This document shows, one piece after another, positions 7,625-16,700 of a stretch of 50,108 nucleotides of DNA. Within the stretch, counting starts at the first letter, position 1, and the number at the start of each line of letters is the position of its first letter. Both the position numbers and the translations under genes were made by a program. This DNA comes from an uncultured Ruminococcus sp. (GTDB lineage Bacteria > Bacillota > Clostridia > Oscillospirales > Ruminococcaceae), in contig CADALT010000030.1 in the NCBI GenBank assembly GCA_902788785.1, positions 6,269 through 56,376 on the forward strand, given 5' to 3'. Below the pieces are notes generated by a model that saw only the letters and a list, made by a program, of their open reading frames with translations, did not search any database and was not told where the DNA came from.

Positions 7625-9319
7625 ATGAAAAAGCAAAGCTTTTTAAAGGGTTCAGCCATATTGGTGGGCATGGTCATCGTGACTAAGGCGCTGGGGCTGG
7701 CTTATAAAGTGCCGCTGGCGAATATTCTGGGAGGAACAGGAATGGGCTGGTTTATGACGGCATTTTCACTGTTTACACCTGTGTTCGCCCTGACCGTATC
7801 GGGCATACCCTCTGCCATGGCAAGGCTCGCCGCCGAAAACGCAGCCCTGGGCAGGTATGCAAATCTAAGGCGGCAGAAACATACGGCTTTCCTCGTGTAT
7901 TCGCTTATGGGACTTGCTGCCTGCGGAGCGGTGGTGGGACTGGCGACCCTCAGTGACAGCCTGCCTTTGGGGAATACGGGTGTCAGGTATTCGCTGTACT
8001 GCCTTGCGCCCTCGGTGCTGTTCTGTGCGGTGATGAATGTGGAGAGGGGCTACTGCGAGGGCATGGGCAATATGCTGCCCACAGCTTTATCCGAGATAGC
8101 CGAGACCGTGTTTAAACTGGGGCTCGGACTGGGACTGGCGCTGTACGTCCGCCAAAAGGCGGCAGCAGGCTTCGCTGCGGACGGTATGGTCTTCGGTACA
8201 TACTGCGCTGATGCCCATGCTGCCGAAAAAGCCGCCCTGCCTTATATCGCTGCGGCAGCGGTACTGGGCTCGACATTGGCTTCGGGGTTAGCCTGTATGC
8301 TTCTGCTGATAGGCTGTAAGCTGCGTGGCGACGGCATAACAAGCTCTATGCTCAAATCTGACCCCGTAAAAGACAGCGTGCGCAGGCATACGTCCTCGCT
8401 GCTGAGATTGTCGGGGGCTATCTCGATGGCTGCGGTGGTCACTACACTGACAGGTATGATAGATATGCTCACGGTCAGCCCATGTATACGTGCCGCTATG
8501 GAACGTGTGCCGCAGCGCTTTGAGAAATTTTCCGATATACCGCCCGAACAGCTGCCGACTTTTCTGTATGGGTCATATGAGGGGCTGGCGGTGATGATAT
8601 ACGGGCTTGTGCCGACCCTGACCGCCATGCTTGGGAAAAGCGCATTGCCGCCTCTTGCAGAACACTGGACAAAGGGTGATACCTGCGCATTCAGGCTTGA
8701 TCTTCAAAGACTGCTGATGCTGGCATCATCTGCGGCTATGCCTGCGGGGCTGGGCATATGCGCCCTCTCGGGAGAATTGCTGCGCTTTCTCTTCGCAGGG
8801 CGTGAGACCGAGATAGCCGCCGCACTGCATCCGCTGGAAATACTGGGCGTATCGGTGATATTCTTCGGCATTGCCCTGCCTTGCTTTACGGTGCTGCAAA
8901 CGGTGGGCAAGCCCTCACGGGTGACTTTCATAATGCTTATGAGCGGCATGGTCAAACTGTCGCTCAATCTGCTGCTGATACCATTTCTGGGAATGGAGGG
9001 CGCTGCGCTTTCCGAACTTGTCAGCTGTATCTTCGTGCTGGCAGCGGCACTGCACAGCGTGTTAAAATTGTCAGGCGGCATACGTGCAGTGCCGATCTTT
9101 GTGAAGCCGTTCTATGCAGGAATGATGTGCGCAGTCTCCGCAAAACTGTGTTCGGGTTTTCTGAACAGAGCTTTTTCGGCATATCCCCACCGTTTTTTGA
9201 CTGTTATCGCTGTGATTTTTGGGGGCATAATGTACTTTATTTCGATGTATTTATTGTGCGAAATGCCGAAAAATGCTCTAAACTATGTTTTTTTGAAAAA
9301 AAGTGAAAAAAGCACTTGA
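7625..9319 (+). CDS. SpoVB/MATE-type polysaccharide or lipid flippase
   Basis: A 564-residue, strongly hydrophobic protein with about 12-14 predicted membrane helices. The N-terminal FLKGSAILVGMVIVTKALGL, then GTGMGWFMTAFSLFTPVFALTVSGIPSAMARL, are characteristic of the SpoVB/oligosaccharide-flippase branch of the MOP (MATE/MurJ) superfamily. Such proteins move lipid-linked sugar precursors across the membrane for spore cortex, wall or exopolysaccharide synthesis. The start at 7625 has GGGAGG 8 nt upstream; the out-of-frame ATG at 7621 is ignored. No glycosyltransferase genes are adjacent, so the substrate cannot be deduced. mazG follows 69 bp downstream, with its own promoter-like sequence. 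Confidence 0.87.
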   Translation: MKKQSFLKGSAILVGMVIVTKALGLAYKVPLANILGGTGMGWFMTAFSLFTPVFALTVSGIPSAMARLAAENAALGRYANLRRQKHTAFLVYSLMGLAACGAVVGLATLSDSLPLGNTGVRYSLYCLAPSVLFCAVMNVERGYCEGMGNMLPTALSEIAETVFKLGLGLGLALYVRQKAAAGFAADGMVFGTYCADAHAAEKAALPYIAAAAVLGSTLASGLACMLLLIGCKLRGDGITSSMLKSDPVKDSVRRHTSSLLRLSGAISMAAVVTTLTGMIDMLTVSPCIRAAMERVPQRFEKFSDIPPEQLPTFLYGSYEGLAVMIYGLVPTLTAMLGKSALPPLAEHWTKGDTCAFRLDLQRLLMLASSAAMPAGLGICALSGELLRFLFAGRETEIAAALHPLEILGVSVIFFGIALPCFTVLQTVGKPSRVTFIMLMSGMVKLSLNLLLIPFLGMEGAALSELVSCIFVLAAALHSVLKLSGGIRAVPIFVKPFYAGMMCAVSAKLCSGFLNRAFSAYPHRFLTVIAVIFGGIMYFISMYLLCEMPKNALNYVFLKKSEKST

Positions 9320-9344
9320 AATTTTTCCGAAATTGAGGTATTAT
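9316..9344 (+). promoter_or_regulatory. Putative promoter of mazG
   Basis: TTGAAA (9316-9321), 17-bp spacer, TATTAT (9339-9344). It overlaps the end of the flippase gene and is about 45 bp upstream of the mazG start. Confidence 0.55.
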
Positions 9345-9388
9345 ATTAAAGCACCCTGTTTTGAGGTAAAGGCGAAGAGGTGAAAATA

Positions 9389-10192
9389 ATGGAAAACAAG
9401 ACGGTGGATGAGCTTATTGCTTCACTGCCTAATAAAGAGTGCTACGGTATAGACGATCTGGTCGATCTGGTGACGGTACTGCGTGACAGCGAGAAAGGCT
9501 GCCCGTGGGATAAGGAGCAGACACACAGCTCCATTAAGAAGGATCTGCTGGAGGAGGCTTACGAGGTCATCGAGGGTATCGACTGTGATTCTCCCAAAAT
9601 GATGAGGGAAGAACTGGGCGATGTTCTTTTACAGGTGATATTCCACGTTGTGCTCGAGCAGGAGCAGGATCATTTCACGCTTGAAGATGTTATCACGGAG
9701 CTTTGCCAAAAGCTTATAGTAAGGCATCCTCATGTTTTTGGAGATGTTCAGGCGAATACGGTGGATAAGGTGCTCTCGAACTGGGACTCCATCAAGAAGG
9801 AGACCAAGGGACAGGAGACCTATACGGATACGCTCAAGAGCGTGCCAAAGACGTTCCCTGCGCTGATGAAAGCGCAAAAGCTCGGAAAGAGAGCGTCAAG
9901 GGCAGGCATAGACTTCGAGAAGTGTGAGGAAGACGGTACAGAGCTTGATCTGTACGCAGCCATAGGCTCGGCTCTCAACAGAGTAAAGCTTGCGGATATC
10001 AATGATACTGATGCTTCATCTGATATCGGCGATCTGCTTTTCCTGTGTGCTAATCTGGCGAGAAGGCTGGATTGTGATGCAGAGGAGTGCTTATCCGAAA
10101 GCTGTAAGAACTTCGTGGAGAGGTTTGAGCGGCTGGAAGAAAAGAGCAGCGATCTTTCGCTGGAAGCAGCAAGTGAGCTGTATTCTTATTGA
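9389..10192 (+). CDS. mazG: Nucleoside triphosphate pyrophosphohydrolase MazG
   Basis: A 267-residue protein of normal MazG length. The first repeat has CPWDKEQTHSSIKKDLLEEAYEVIEGI, with the Glu residues of the EExxE Mg2+ site (LLEEAYE) and the second acidic pair EELGDVLLQVIFH. A weaker second repeat lies near SDIGDLLFLCANL, as in E. coli MazG. It hydrolyses NTPs/dNTPs to NMP and pyrophosphate and is thought to clean the nucleotide pool. The ATG at 9389 is preferred over the GTG at 9380, because AGAGG lies 8 nt upstream of it. hup follows 59 bp downstream with no terminator between, so the two may be cotranscribed. Confidence 0.95.
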   Translation: MENKTVDELIASLPNKECYGIDDLVDLVTVLRDSEKGCPWDKEQTHSSIKKDLLEEAYEVIEGIDCDSPKMMREELGDVLLQVIFHVVLEQEQDHFTLEDVITELCQKLIVRHPHVFGDVQANTVDKVLSNWDSIKKETKGQETYTDTLKSVPKTFPALMKAQKLGKRASRAGIDFEKCEEDGTELDLYAAIGSALNRVKLADINDTDASSDIGDLLFLCANLARRLDCDAEECLSESCKNFVERFERLEEKSSDLSLEAASELYSY

Positions 10193-10251
10193 TGCCAATT
10201 AATGAATGAGCAATTATTCGTTAAGGATAAAAAATTTTGGAGGTTTTAATC

Positions 10252-10530
10252 ATGAACAAGGCAGAACTTATCAATGTTATCGCAGAGAAGGGCGGCTATT
10301 CCAAGAAGGACGCTGACAAGGCTCTGGCAACAGTTATCGATGCTATCACCGGCGCTCTGGAGAAGGGCGAGAAGGTAACACTCGTTGGTTTCGGTACATT
10401 CGAGGTAAGAGACAGAGCAGCTAAGGTTGCTATGAACCCTGTTACCAAGGCTCCTGTTGACGTTCCTGCAAGAAAGGTACCTGCATTCAAGGCAGGCAGC
10501 GCTCTGAAGGCAGCAGTTGACAAGAAGTAA
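10252..10530 (+). CDS. hup: HU-family histone-like DNA-binding protein
   Basis: A 92-residue protein with a full HU/IHF fold: N-terminal MNKAELINVIAEKGGYSKKD helices, the VGFGTFEVRDRAA beta region and the DNA-minor-groove arm. The arm carries the expected Pro (MNPVTKAPVDVPA) and is followed by the conserved VPAFKAGSALK. It bends and compacts DNA as a dimer. The ATG at 10252 is used (TTTTGGAGGTTTTAATC upstream); the frame also opens at a TTG at 10237 inside the RBS. Codon use is strongly biased (GTT, AAG, GCT), as in highly expressed genes. Confidence 0.97.
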   Translation: MNKAELINVIAEKGGYSKKDADKALATVIDAITGALEKGEKVTLVGFGTFEVRDRAAKVAMNPVTKAPVDVPARKVPAFKAGSALKAAVDKK

Positions 10531-10638
10531 TATACTGAACGGCATATATCTTCGCACATTCGATACTAACTGTCACATATAGTTCGGCAGGTGTTGGATG
10601 CAGGAAGTTTCAACGTTGTTTAAGTACTTGATAGATAA

Positions 10639-10664
10639 AGACGGACCATGTGTCCGTCTTTTTT
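10639..10664 (+). terminator. Terminator downstream of hup
   Basis: AGACGGAC/GTCCGTCT perfect 8-bp stem (10639-10646 with 10652-10659) with a six-T tract. The ~100 bp between the hup stop and this hairpin holds no recognisable feature. Confidence 0.88.
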
Positions 10665-10679
10665 ATTTTACGGCATAAT

Positions 10680-10758
10680 AATACCCGTGAAGAGAAACGC
10701 AGCAGCTGTAGTTTTTAAATACTTCTTTATTGATGCTGCACTTCTCTTCACGGGTATT
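10680..10758 (-). terminator. Long inverted repeat, probable tetR terminator with an inserted 41-nt core
   Basis: Perfect 17-bp arms (10680-10696 with 10742-10758; AATACCCGTGAAGAGAA and its complement) enclose a second hairpin, GCAGCA...TGCTGC (10699-10739). It begins 6 bp past the end of the minus-strand tetR gene and could stop transcription from either side. The enclosed 41-nt core recurs at 28841-28881 with 38/41 identity. The terminator role is inferred from position. Confidence 0.6.
10699..10739. repeat. Dispersed 41-nt core repeat, copy 1
   Basis: Core begins GCAGCAGCTGTAGTTTTTAA and ends ATTGATGCTGC. Copy 2 is at 28841-28881 and differs at three positions. Both copies have complementary GCNRCA/TGCTGC ends and sit in the loop of a larger hairpin. 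Confidence 0.75.
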
Positions 10759-10763
10759 GCGTT

Positions 10764-11378
10764 TTATTTAACGTCGGCATGGATGTGCCTGTTTATGATG
10801 TCGTTAACACTGCGGTAAACATAAGGCTTGAGCTTTTCTATGGGGGCAGGCTCCGAGTAGAGTATCGCCGAATGGCAGGTGGAGCTTACCAGCTCGACTA
10901 TCATGAAAAGCATTATCTCGGGCTCCTCTATATCGCTGGGAGCATCGCTCAATATCTCGTTGTATACCGCCATGAAATCCACATCGTTGCCCCGTGGGGG
11001 AGTGGATATGGCGTGCTTGAATACGCCCCAGCTCAGATTTTTCGCTATGAATGCCAGCAGTGCGTGGTTCTGCTCCAGCTGGTCCAGTATATCATCTATA
11101 ACAAAGATCATCTTCTCGTTGAAATCAAGTTCCTTGTCCTGCTCGTTCAGCTTGACCAGAGTATTTCTGAACAGCTTTGAGGACTGATGCGCCACCAGAC
11201 GGTTCTTCAGGTCGTACTTGTCCTTGAAATACAGGTAGAATGTACCCTTCGCCACGCCTGCACTCTCCGCAATATCCGAGACCGAAGTCTTGCTGACACC
11301 CTTTGTGGTGAACAGCCTGTACGCCGTAGCAAGGAGCGAATCTTCCTTGGCTTTCTTGTTTATATCGAGCTTTCCCAT
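10764..11378 (-). CDS. TetR-family transcriptional regulator
   Basis: A 204-residue protein with a canonical N-terminal TetR HTH: LLATAYRLFTTKGVSKTSVSDIAESAGVAKGTFYLYFKDKYDL (about residues 16-58). A helical ligand/dimer domain follows. It is divergent from the MmpL exporter gene. Four TGAC-N5-GTCA palindromes fill the 252-bp intergenic region and overlap both promoters, so it very probably represses itself and the exporter operon until an inducer binds. The start at 11378 has GGAGGT eight nt upstream. The inducer is unknown; by analogy it could be a lipid or amphipathic drug exported by the MmpL protein. Confidence 0.93.
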   Translation of the reverse strand: MGKLDINKKAKEDSLLATAYRLFTTKGVSKTSVSDIAESAGVAKGTFYLYFKDKYDLKNRLVAHQSSKLFRNTLVKLNEQDKELDFNEKMIFVIDDILDQLEQNHALLAFIAKNLSWGVFKHAISTPPRGNDVDFMAVYNEILSDAPSDIEEPEIMLFMIVELVSSTCHSAILYSEPAPIEKLKPYVYRSVNDIINRHIHADVK

Positions 11379-11414
11379 ATATCATACCTCCGTGGGTCTC
11401 ATCTGCCCTTATCA

Positions 11415-11443
11415 ATTATATTATTTTTAAAAAGGTTTGTCAA
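11415..11443 (-). promoter_or_regulatory. Promoter of the tetR-type gene
   Basis: Minus strand TTGACA (11438-11443), 17-bp spacer, TATAAT (11415-11420): near-perfect consensus. Operator 1 (11438-11450) covers the -35 box, consistent with autorepression. Confidence 0.85.
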
Positions 11444-11586
11444 TAGGTCAGATTTACCAATGTAAAATACTGACCGATGGTCAGTTTGGCTAAAATCACA
11501 AAAATCTGACTATTGGTCAGTTTTACACTTGACGAATGGTTTTATTTGTGCTATACTGATGACAATGAAAAAATGACCAGTAGTCA
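11438..11586. promoter_or_regulatory. Four TetR-type operators, TGAC-N5-GTCA
   Basis: 13-bp palindromes at 11438-11450 (TGTCAATAGGTCA), 11471-11483 (TGACCGATGGTCA), 11507-11519 (TGACTATTGGTCA) and 11574-11586 (TGACCAGTAGTCA). Centres are 33, 36 and 67 bp apart. The first covers the tetR -35; the last two flank the mmpL promoter. Confidence 0.82.
11529..11557 (+). promoter_or_regulatory. Promoter of the MmpL/heptad-protein operon
   Basis: TTGACG (11529-11534), 17-bp spacer, TATACT (11552-11557), bracketed by operators at 11507-11519 and 11574-11586; about 74 bp before the ATG at 11631. Confidence 0.85.
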
Positions 11587-11630
11587 GAAAGTTTACCGGT
11601 CCTAATTTTTTCTTGAGGGAGGTAACATAG

Positions 11631-13736
11631 ATGAAACAATTTGGTAAGGGCGTTGTGAGACTGCGTGTGTTCATACTGATATTGTCCTTGGTGCTGGCTG
11701 TTCCTGCGACGATGGGCATGATACGCACCAGGATAAATTATGACATATTATCCTATCTGCCCGAGGATATCGACACTATGCAGGGTCAGCAGATCATGCT
11801 TGACGAATTCGGCAAGGGCGGCTTTGCTTTTGTGGTGGTCGAGGGCATGGATGATAAGGATGTATCACAGCTCAAACAGAAATTCGAGCAGGTGGACGCA
11901 GTTTCCGAGGTGCTGTGGTATGACAGCATAGCAGATATTTCCATTCCAAAGGAGATATTGCCCGAGGATATCTACGATTTCTTCAATAACGGCGATGCCA
12001 CCATGATGGCAGTATTCTTTGACAAGGCGACTTCATCGGACGAATCGCTGGAAGCGGTTGTCGAGATGAGGAAGATTGCAGGCAAGCAGTGCTACATAAA
12101 CGGCATGAGCGCCATAGTCGAGGACATCAAAGATCTGACGATGAAAGAGACCACAGCGTATGTGGGCATTGCGGTGCTGCTGACCGGCATAATACTGGCA
12201 GTCACCATGGACTCCCTGCTGATACCGCTGTTCTTTATGGCGAGCGTTGGTCTGGCGATACTCTATAATCTGGGAACGAATATTTTCCTGGGCGAGATCT
12301 CTTTCATAACACAGGCGCTGACCGCTGTGCTGCAATTGGCAGTCACCATAGACTATTCCATATTCCTCTGGCACAGCTATAAGGAGCAGAAAGAGCATAC
12401 CACGGATAAATATGCGGCTATGGCTGAGGCGATAGCACAGACCATCACCTCGGTGGTTTCAAGCTCGGTAACTACGGTCGCAGGATTTCTGGCACTGTGC
12501 TTTATGAGCTACAAGCTGGGGCTTGATATGGGTATCGTTATGGCGAAGGGCGTTGTCATAGGCGTTATATGCTGCGTGACCGTGCTGCCCGCCATGATAC
12601 TGATATTTGATAAGGCTCTCGAAAAGACTGTCCACAGGGACTTGGTACCCAGCCTTGATAAGGCAGCAAAGTTCATCGTGGCACATCATACAGCTTTCGT
12701 TGTGGGTTTTATATGTCTGCTGATACCGGGCGTATACGGTCAGATCCATACTGATGTGTATTACAACCTGACAGATACGCTGCCTGCTGACCTCAACAGT
12801 GTGGTCGCAAATTCAAAGCTGAAGGAAGAGTTCGATATATCTTCTACCCATATCGTTATGTGCAGTTCGGATATGAGCCGAAAAGATGTTATCAAGATGA
12901 CCGATGAGATGGCTAAGGTCAAGGGCGTTAATATGACCATGGCTATGGATACTCTCATAGGTCCCTCTATCCCCGAGGAAGCCATACCCGAATCAGTCAC
13001 CGAAATAATGAAGAGCGGCAAGTGGCAGATGATGCTTGTAGGCTCGGATTATAAGGTAGCTTCTCCCGAGGTCAATGCGCAGGTCGATGAGCTTGATAAG
13101 ATAATCAAGAAGTATGACGGAAACGGCATGATAATCGGTGAGGCTGCTGCCACAAAGGACCTCATAAGCATAACCAAGAGAGACTTTGCAGTGGTAAACA
13201 GCGTATCCATCGCAGCCATATTCATAATAATCCTCATTGCGCTGCGCTCGTTCTCACTGCCGATAATACTGGTGGCTGTCATAGAGTTTGCCATCACCGT
13301 GAATATGGCAGTGCCCTGCTATACTCATACGACCATACCTTTCATCGCATCGGTGGTAATAGGTACTATACAGCTGGGCGCAACGGTGGACTATGCGATA
13401 CTCATGACCACCAGATACAAGCAGGAACGTATAGACGGCAAGGATAAGACCGAAGCCGTGACCATTGCCCTTTCGACTTCAATGAAATCCATAATGGTAA
13501 GCGCATTGGGATTTTTCGCATCGACTTTCGGCGTGGGAGTATATTCCAGCGTCGATATGATATCACAGCTTTGCACCCTTATGTCGAGAGGTGCGCTCAT
13601 ATCCATGGTAACAGTAATATGTGCGCTGCCTTCGATGCTGCTGCTGTTCGATAAGCTGATAATCAACAGCACCGTAGGCATGAAGGAGATAAGCAGGAAA
13701 GAGAGCGCTTTCAAAGTGCCCACATTTGAGAACTAG
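11631..13736 (+). CDS. MmpL/RND-family exporter
   Basis: A 701-residue membrane protein with two repeats of one TM helix, an ectodomain and five to six helices. The N-terminal half has the TM cluster from about residue 180 (YVGIAVLLTGIILAVTMDSLLIPLFF), including ALTAVLQLAVTIDYSIFLWHSYKEQK. The C-terminal half repeats this as IGTIQLGATVDYAILMTTRYKQER. The paired Asp-Tyr motifs in the helices (TIDYSIF, TVDYAIL) are the proton-relay signature of MmpL-type RND pumps. These proton-driven pumps move lipids or amphipathic drugs. GGGAGG precedes the ATG. The heptad-repeat protein gene follows by 18 bp, so the two form an operon under TetR control. Confidence 0.93.
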   Translation: MKQFGKGVVRLRVFILILSLVLAVPATMGMIRTRINYDILSYLPEDIDTMQGQQIMLDEFGKGGFAFVVVEGMDDKDVSQLKQKFEQVDAVSEVLWYDSIADISIPKEILPEDIYDFFNNGDATMMAVFFDKATSSDESLEAVVEMRKIAGKQCYINGMSAIVEDIKDLTMKETTAYVGIAVLLTGIILAVTMDSLLIPLFFMASVGLAILYNLGTNIFLGEISFITQALTAVLQLAVTIDYSIFLWHSYKEQKEHTTDKYAAMAEAIAQTITSVVSSSVTTVAGFLALCFMSYKLGLDMGIVMAKGVVIGVICCVTVLPAMILIFDKALEKTVHRDLVPSLDKAAKFIVAHHTAFVVGFICLLIPGVYGQIHTDVYYNLTDTLPADLNSVVANSKLKEEFDISSTHIVMCSSDMSRKDVIKMTDEMAKVKGVNMTMAMDTLIGPSIPEEAIPESVTEIMKSGKWQMMLVGSDYKVASPEVNAQVDELDKIIKKYDGNGMIIGEAAATKDLISITKRDFAVVNSVSIAAIFIIILIALRSFSLPIILVAVIEFAITVNMAVPCYTHTTIPFIASVVIGTIQLGATVDYAILMTTRYKQERIDGKDKTEAVTIALSTSMKSIMVSALGFFASTFGVGVYSSVDMISQLCTLMSRGALISMVTVICALPSMLLLFDKLIINSTVGMKEISRKESAFKVPTFEN

Positions 13737-13754
13737 CAGAAGGAGAGATCATAT

Positions 13755-16700
13755 ATGAAAAACACAAAGAAATTTATCGCAGGCGTGCTGGCAGTATTGC
13801 TGAGTGCAGGTTCGACAGGTGTTTACGCACTTGCGGGTCATCGTGAGAGCGAAAAGACAAATACCGCTGAAACTTCCGCTGAGGAGAAGACGGCTGATGA
13901 TACTAAAAAGCAGGATAAGACCTCATCGGGCGAGGCTCGCAAGGACGAGACAGTATATGTCATTACCGATGCAAACGGTGCCCCCACCAAGACCGTGGTC
14001 AGCGACCATCTTGAGAACCCCGACGGACTGGACTCCATCGAGGATATCTCAAGGTTAAAAGATATTGAGAATGTCATGAACGATGATAGCTATACCTCAA
14101 ACGGTGAGTCGCTCAAATGGGACGCTGAAGGCGATGACATCTACTATAAGGGCTATACCGATGCTGCACTGCCTGTGGATATAAAGATAAGCTATAAGCT
14201 GAACGGCAAGGCTATATCTCCAAAGGAACTGGCAGGCAAGAGCGGCAAGGTCACAGTAAGATATGACTATGTGAACAACTCTGCCAATACCGTTAAGATA
14301 AACGGCAAGAATGAAACAGTCTATACTCCTTTCATGATGGCAACAGGCATACTCCTTGACATAGACAAATTCTCGAACGTTGAAGTGACCAACGGCAAAC
14401 TCATAAATGACGGCGGCAGAATGGCTGTCATAGGCTATGCACTGCCCGGACTGAAAGAAAGCCTGGGTCTTTCCGGCGAGAAGGATATCGACATACCCGA
14501 GTATTTCGAGTTCACCGCAGATGTTACGGACTTTGAGCTAAAGACCTCGTTCACCGCAGCGACAACCAGTGTGTTTGCCGATGCAGACTTCGGTGATATA
14601 GCTGACCTCGATGAACTGGAGGGCAAGCTTGATGACCTGGCAGATGCGGTAGATAAGCTGACAGACGGCAGTACACAGCTTTATAAAGGCACTACAGATC
14701 TTAATAAGGGCGCAGGCGAACTTAAAGACGGTGCAGCCAAGCTGAACGATGGCAGTGCTGAACTTGATGAGGGCGCTAAAAAGCTCTCTGACGGTGCATC
14801 ACAGCTTAAAGACGGCACAGCGACACTTGATGCCTCCACAGGAACACTGGTGGACGGTATAGGCTCTGCCAAAAGCGGTGCTGATAAGCTTTATGATGGT
14901 ACAGTCTCCGCAAATGACGGTGCATCGAAGCTTTATGACGGCTCGGCACAGCTGGCACAGGGACTTTCCGATGCGGATACGGGCGCACAGACCCTTGACA
15001 AGGGCGCAGCCGATCTGGCAAAGGGCGCAAATGATCTGGATAACGGTATAGGCGCAGTTGTTGACGGTGCAGGCAAGCTTAAAGACGGCACAGCCACGCT
15101 TGATACCTCCATGGGCAAACTGCTGGACGGTATCAAGGCGGCTAAAACAGGTTCGGGCAAGCTGAATGAAGGCTTCATTCAGGTAAACGGCGGTGCGGCT
15201 GAACTGAAAAAGGGCTCGGCACAGCTGGCAGAAGGCTTGAAGAGCGCAGACGACGGCGCAGGCAAGCTGAGCACAGGCGCATCACAGCTGAATGAGGGCG
15301 CAGCTGCGGCTTCACAAGGCTCGCAGGAACTCAAAGCAGGCACAGCTAAGCTGAAGGACGGCGCTAAATCGCTGGACGACGGTGCAAAGGCACTGGACGA
15401 GGGCATAAAGTCAGCTAAGGCAGGTTCGGGTGCACTCAATGAGGGCGCTAAGAAGCTGGGCAGCGGTGCGGACGACCTGAAACAAGGCACATCAGCACTG
15501 AGCGAGGGACTTGCAGGGGCTGATAAGGGCGCAAAAGACCTGAGCAGCGGTGCAAAGCAGGCAGCCGCAGGCTCAAAGTCGCTGGCAGAGGGCGCAGCTG
15601 CACTGGATACAGGTGCGCAGAGCGTAGCATCGGGCTCACAGCAGCTTTCACAGGGCGCAGGTCAGCTCAATGATGCGGCAGGTCAGCTTTCAGCAGGCAT
15701 AAGCGCATCAAAGCAGGGCTCGGCAAAGGTGCTTTCCGGTGCACAGCAGCTTTCGGGCGGCATAGACAGCCTTGCACAGGGCGCAGCCGAGCTTCCCGAG
15801 AAGCTGGATAATGTTTCGGCTTCCATGAGCGGTGCATCACAGGGGCTTTATACCACCATTGAATATAACAAGCAGGTGCTGGCAGGTCTGCAAAGCATAT
15901 ACGAAGCAAACCCCAGCGATGATGTGGCTGCGATGATAGCCACCATGCAGCAGACCATAGCATCACAGGAACAGATAGCCGCAGGGCTTGGCTCGGGCGC
16001 ATCACAGATAAGCAGTGATACCTCTGCGCTTACACAGGGCATTGCTGCGGTGCAGAACGGTGCGGCTGAACTTGAGAACGGCGCACAGGCACTGGATAAC
16101 GGACTCGCTCAGCTTGATGATGGCGGAAAGAAGCTGGCACAGGCTACAGGCGACCTTTACGGCGGTTCGGTCGAACTTGCCGCAGGTGCAGGTCAGGTGG
16201 CAGACGGTGCATCGGGTCTAAAAACAGGCAGTGAAAATCTGGCAGGCGGTGTGAACTCGCTGTCAGAGGGCGCAGATACTTTGAGCACAGGGCTGACCTC
16301 TGCCGCACAGGGCGCAAAGAGCGTTGATGAGGGCGCAGGCGCACTTTCTTCGGGCATAGGCGAGCTGGGCAAGGGCGCAGCTTCACTGGACGAAGGTCTG
16401 GGCAAACTGTCCGCAGGTTCGGCAGCACTGGCAGAAGGCACAGGCACGGTCTTCGGCGGCGTGGTAACTCTCGATAACGGCGCAGGAGAACTCTCCGAGG
16501 GAATAAAGGCACTGGCAAAGGGCGCAGGTGATCTGGATAAGGGCGCAAAAGACCTGTCTGTGGGCATACATTCCGCAGCCGAGGGCTCAAGTGCGCTCGA
16601 TGCAGGCGTAGGTACTTTGCAGGGCGGTCTTGGACAGCTTTCCGAGGGTACTGTCAGCCTTGATAAGGGTCTTGAACAGCTGGCAGCAGGCGGTACTCAG

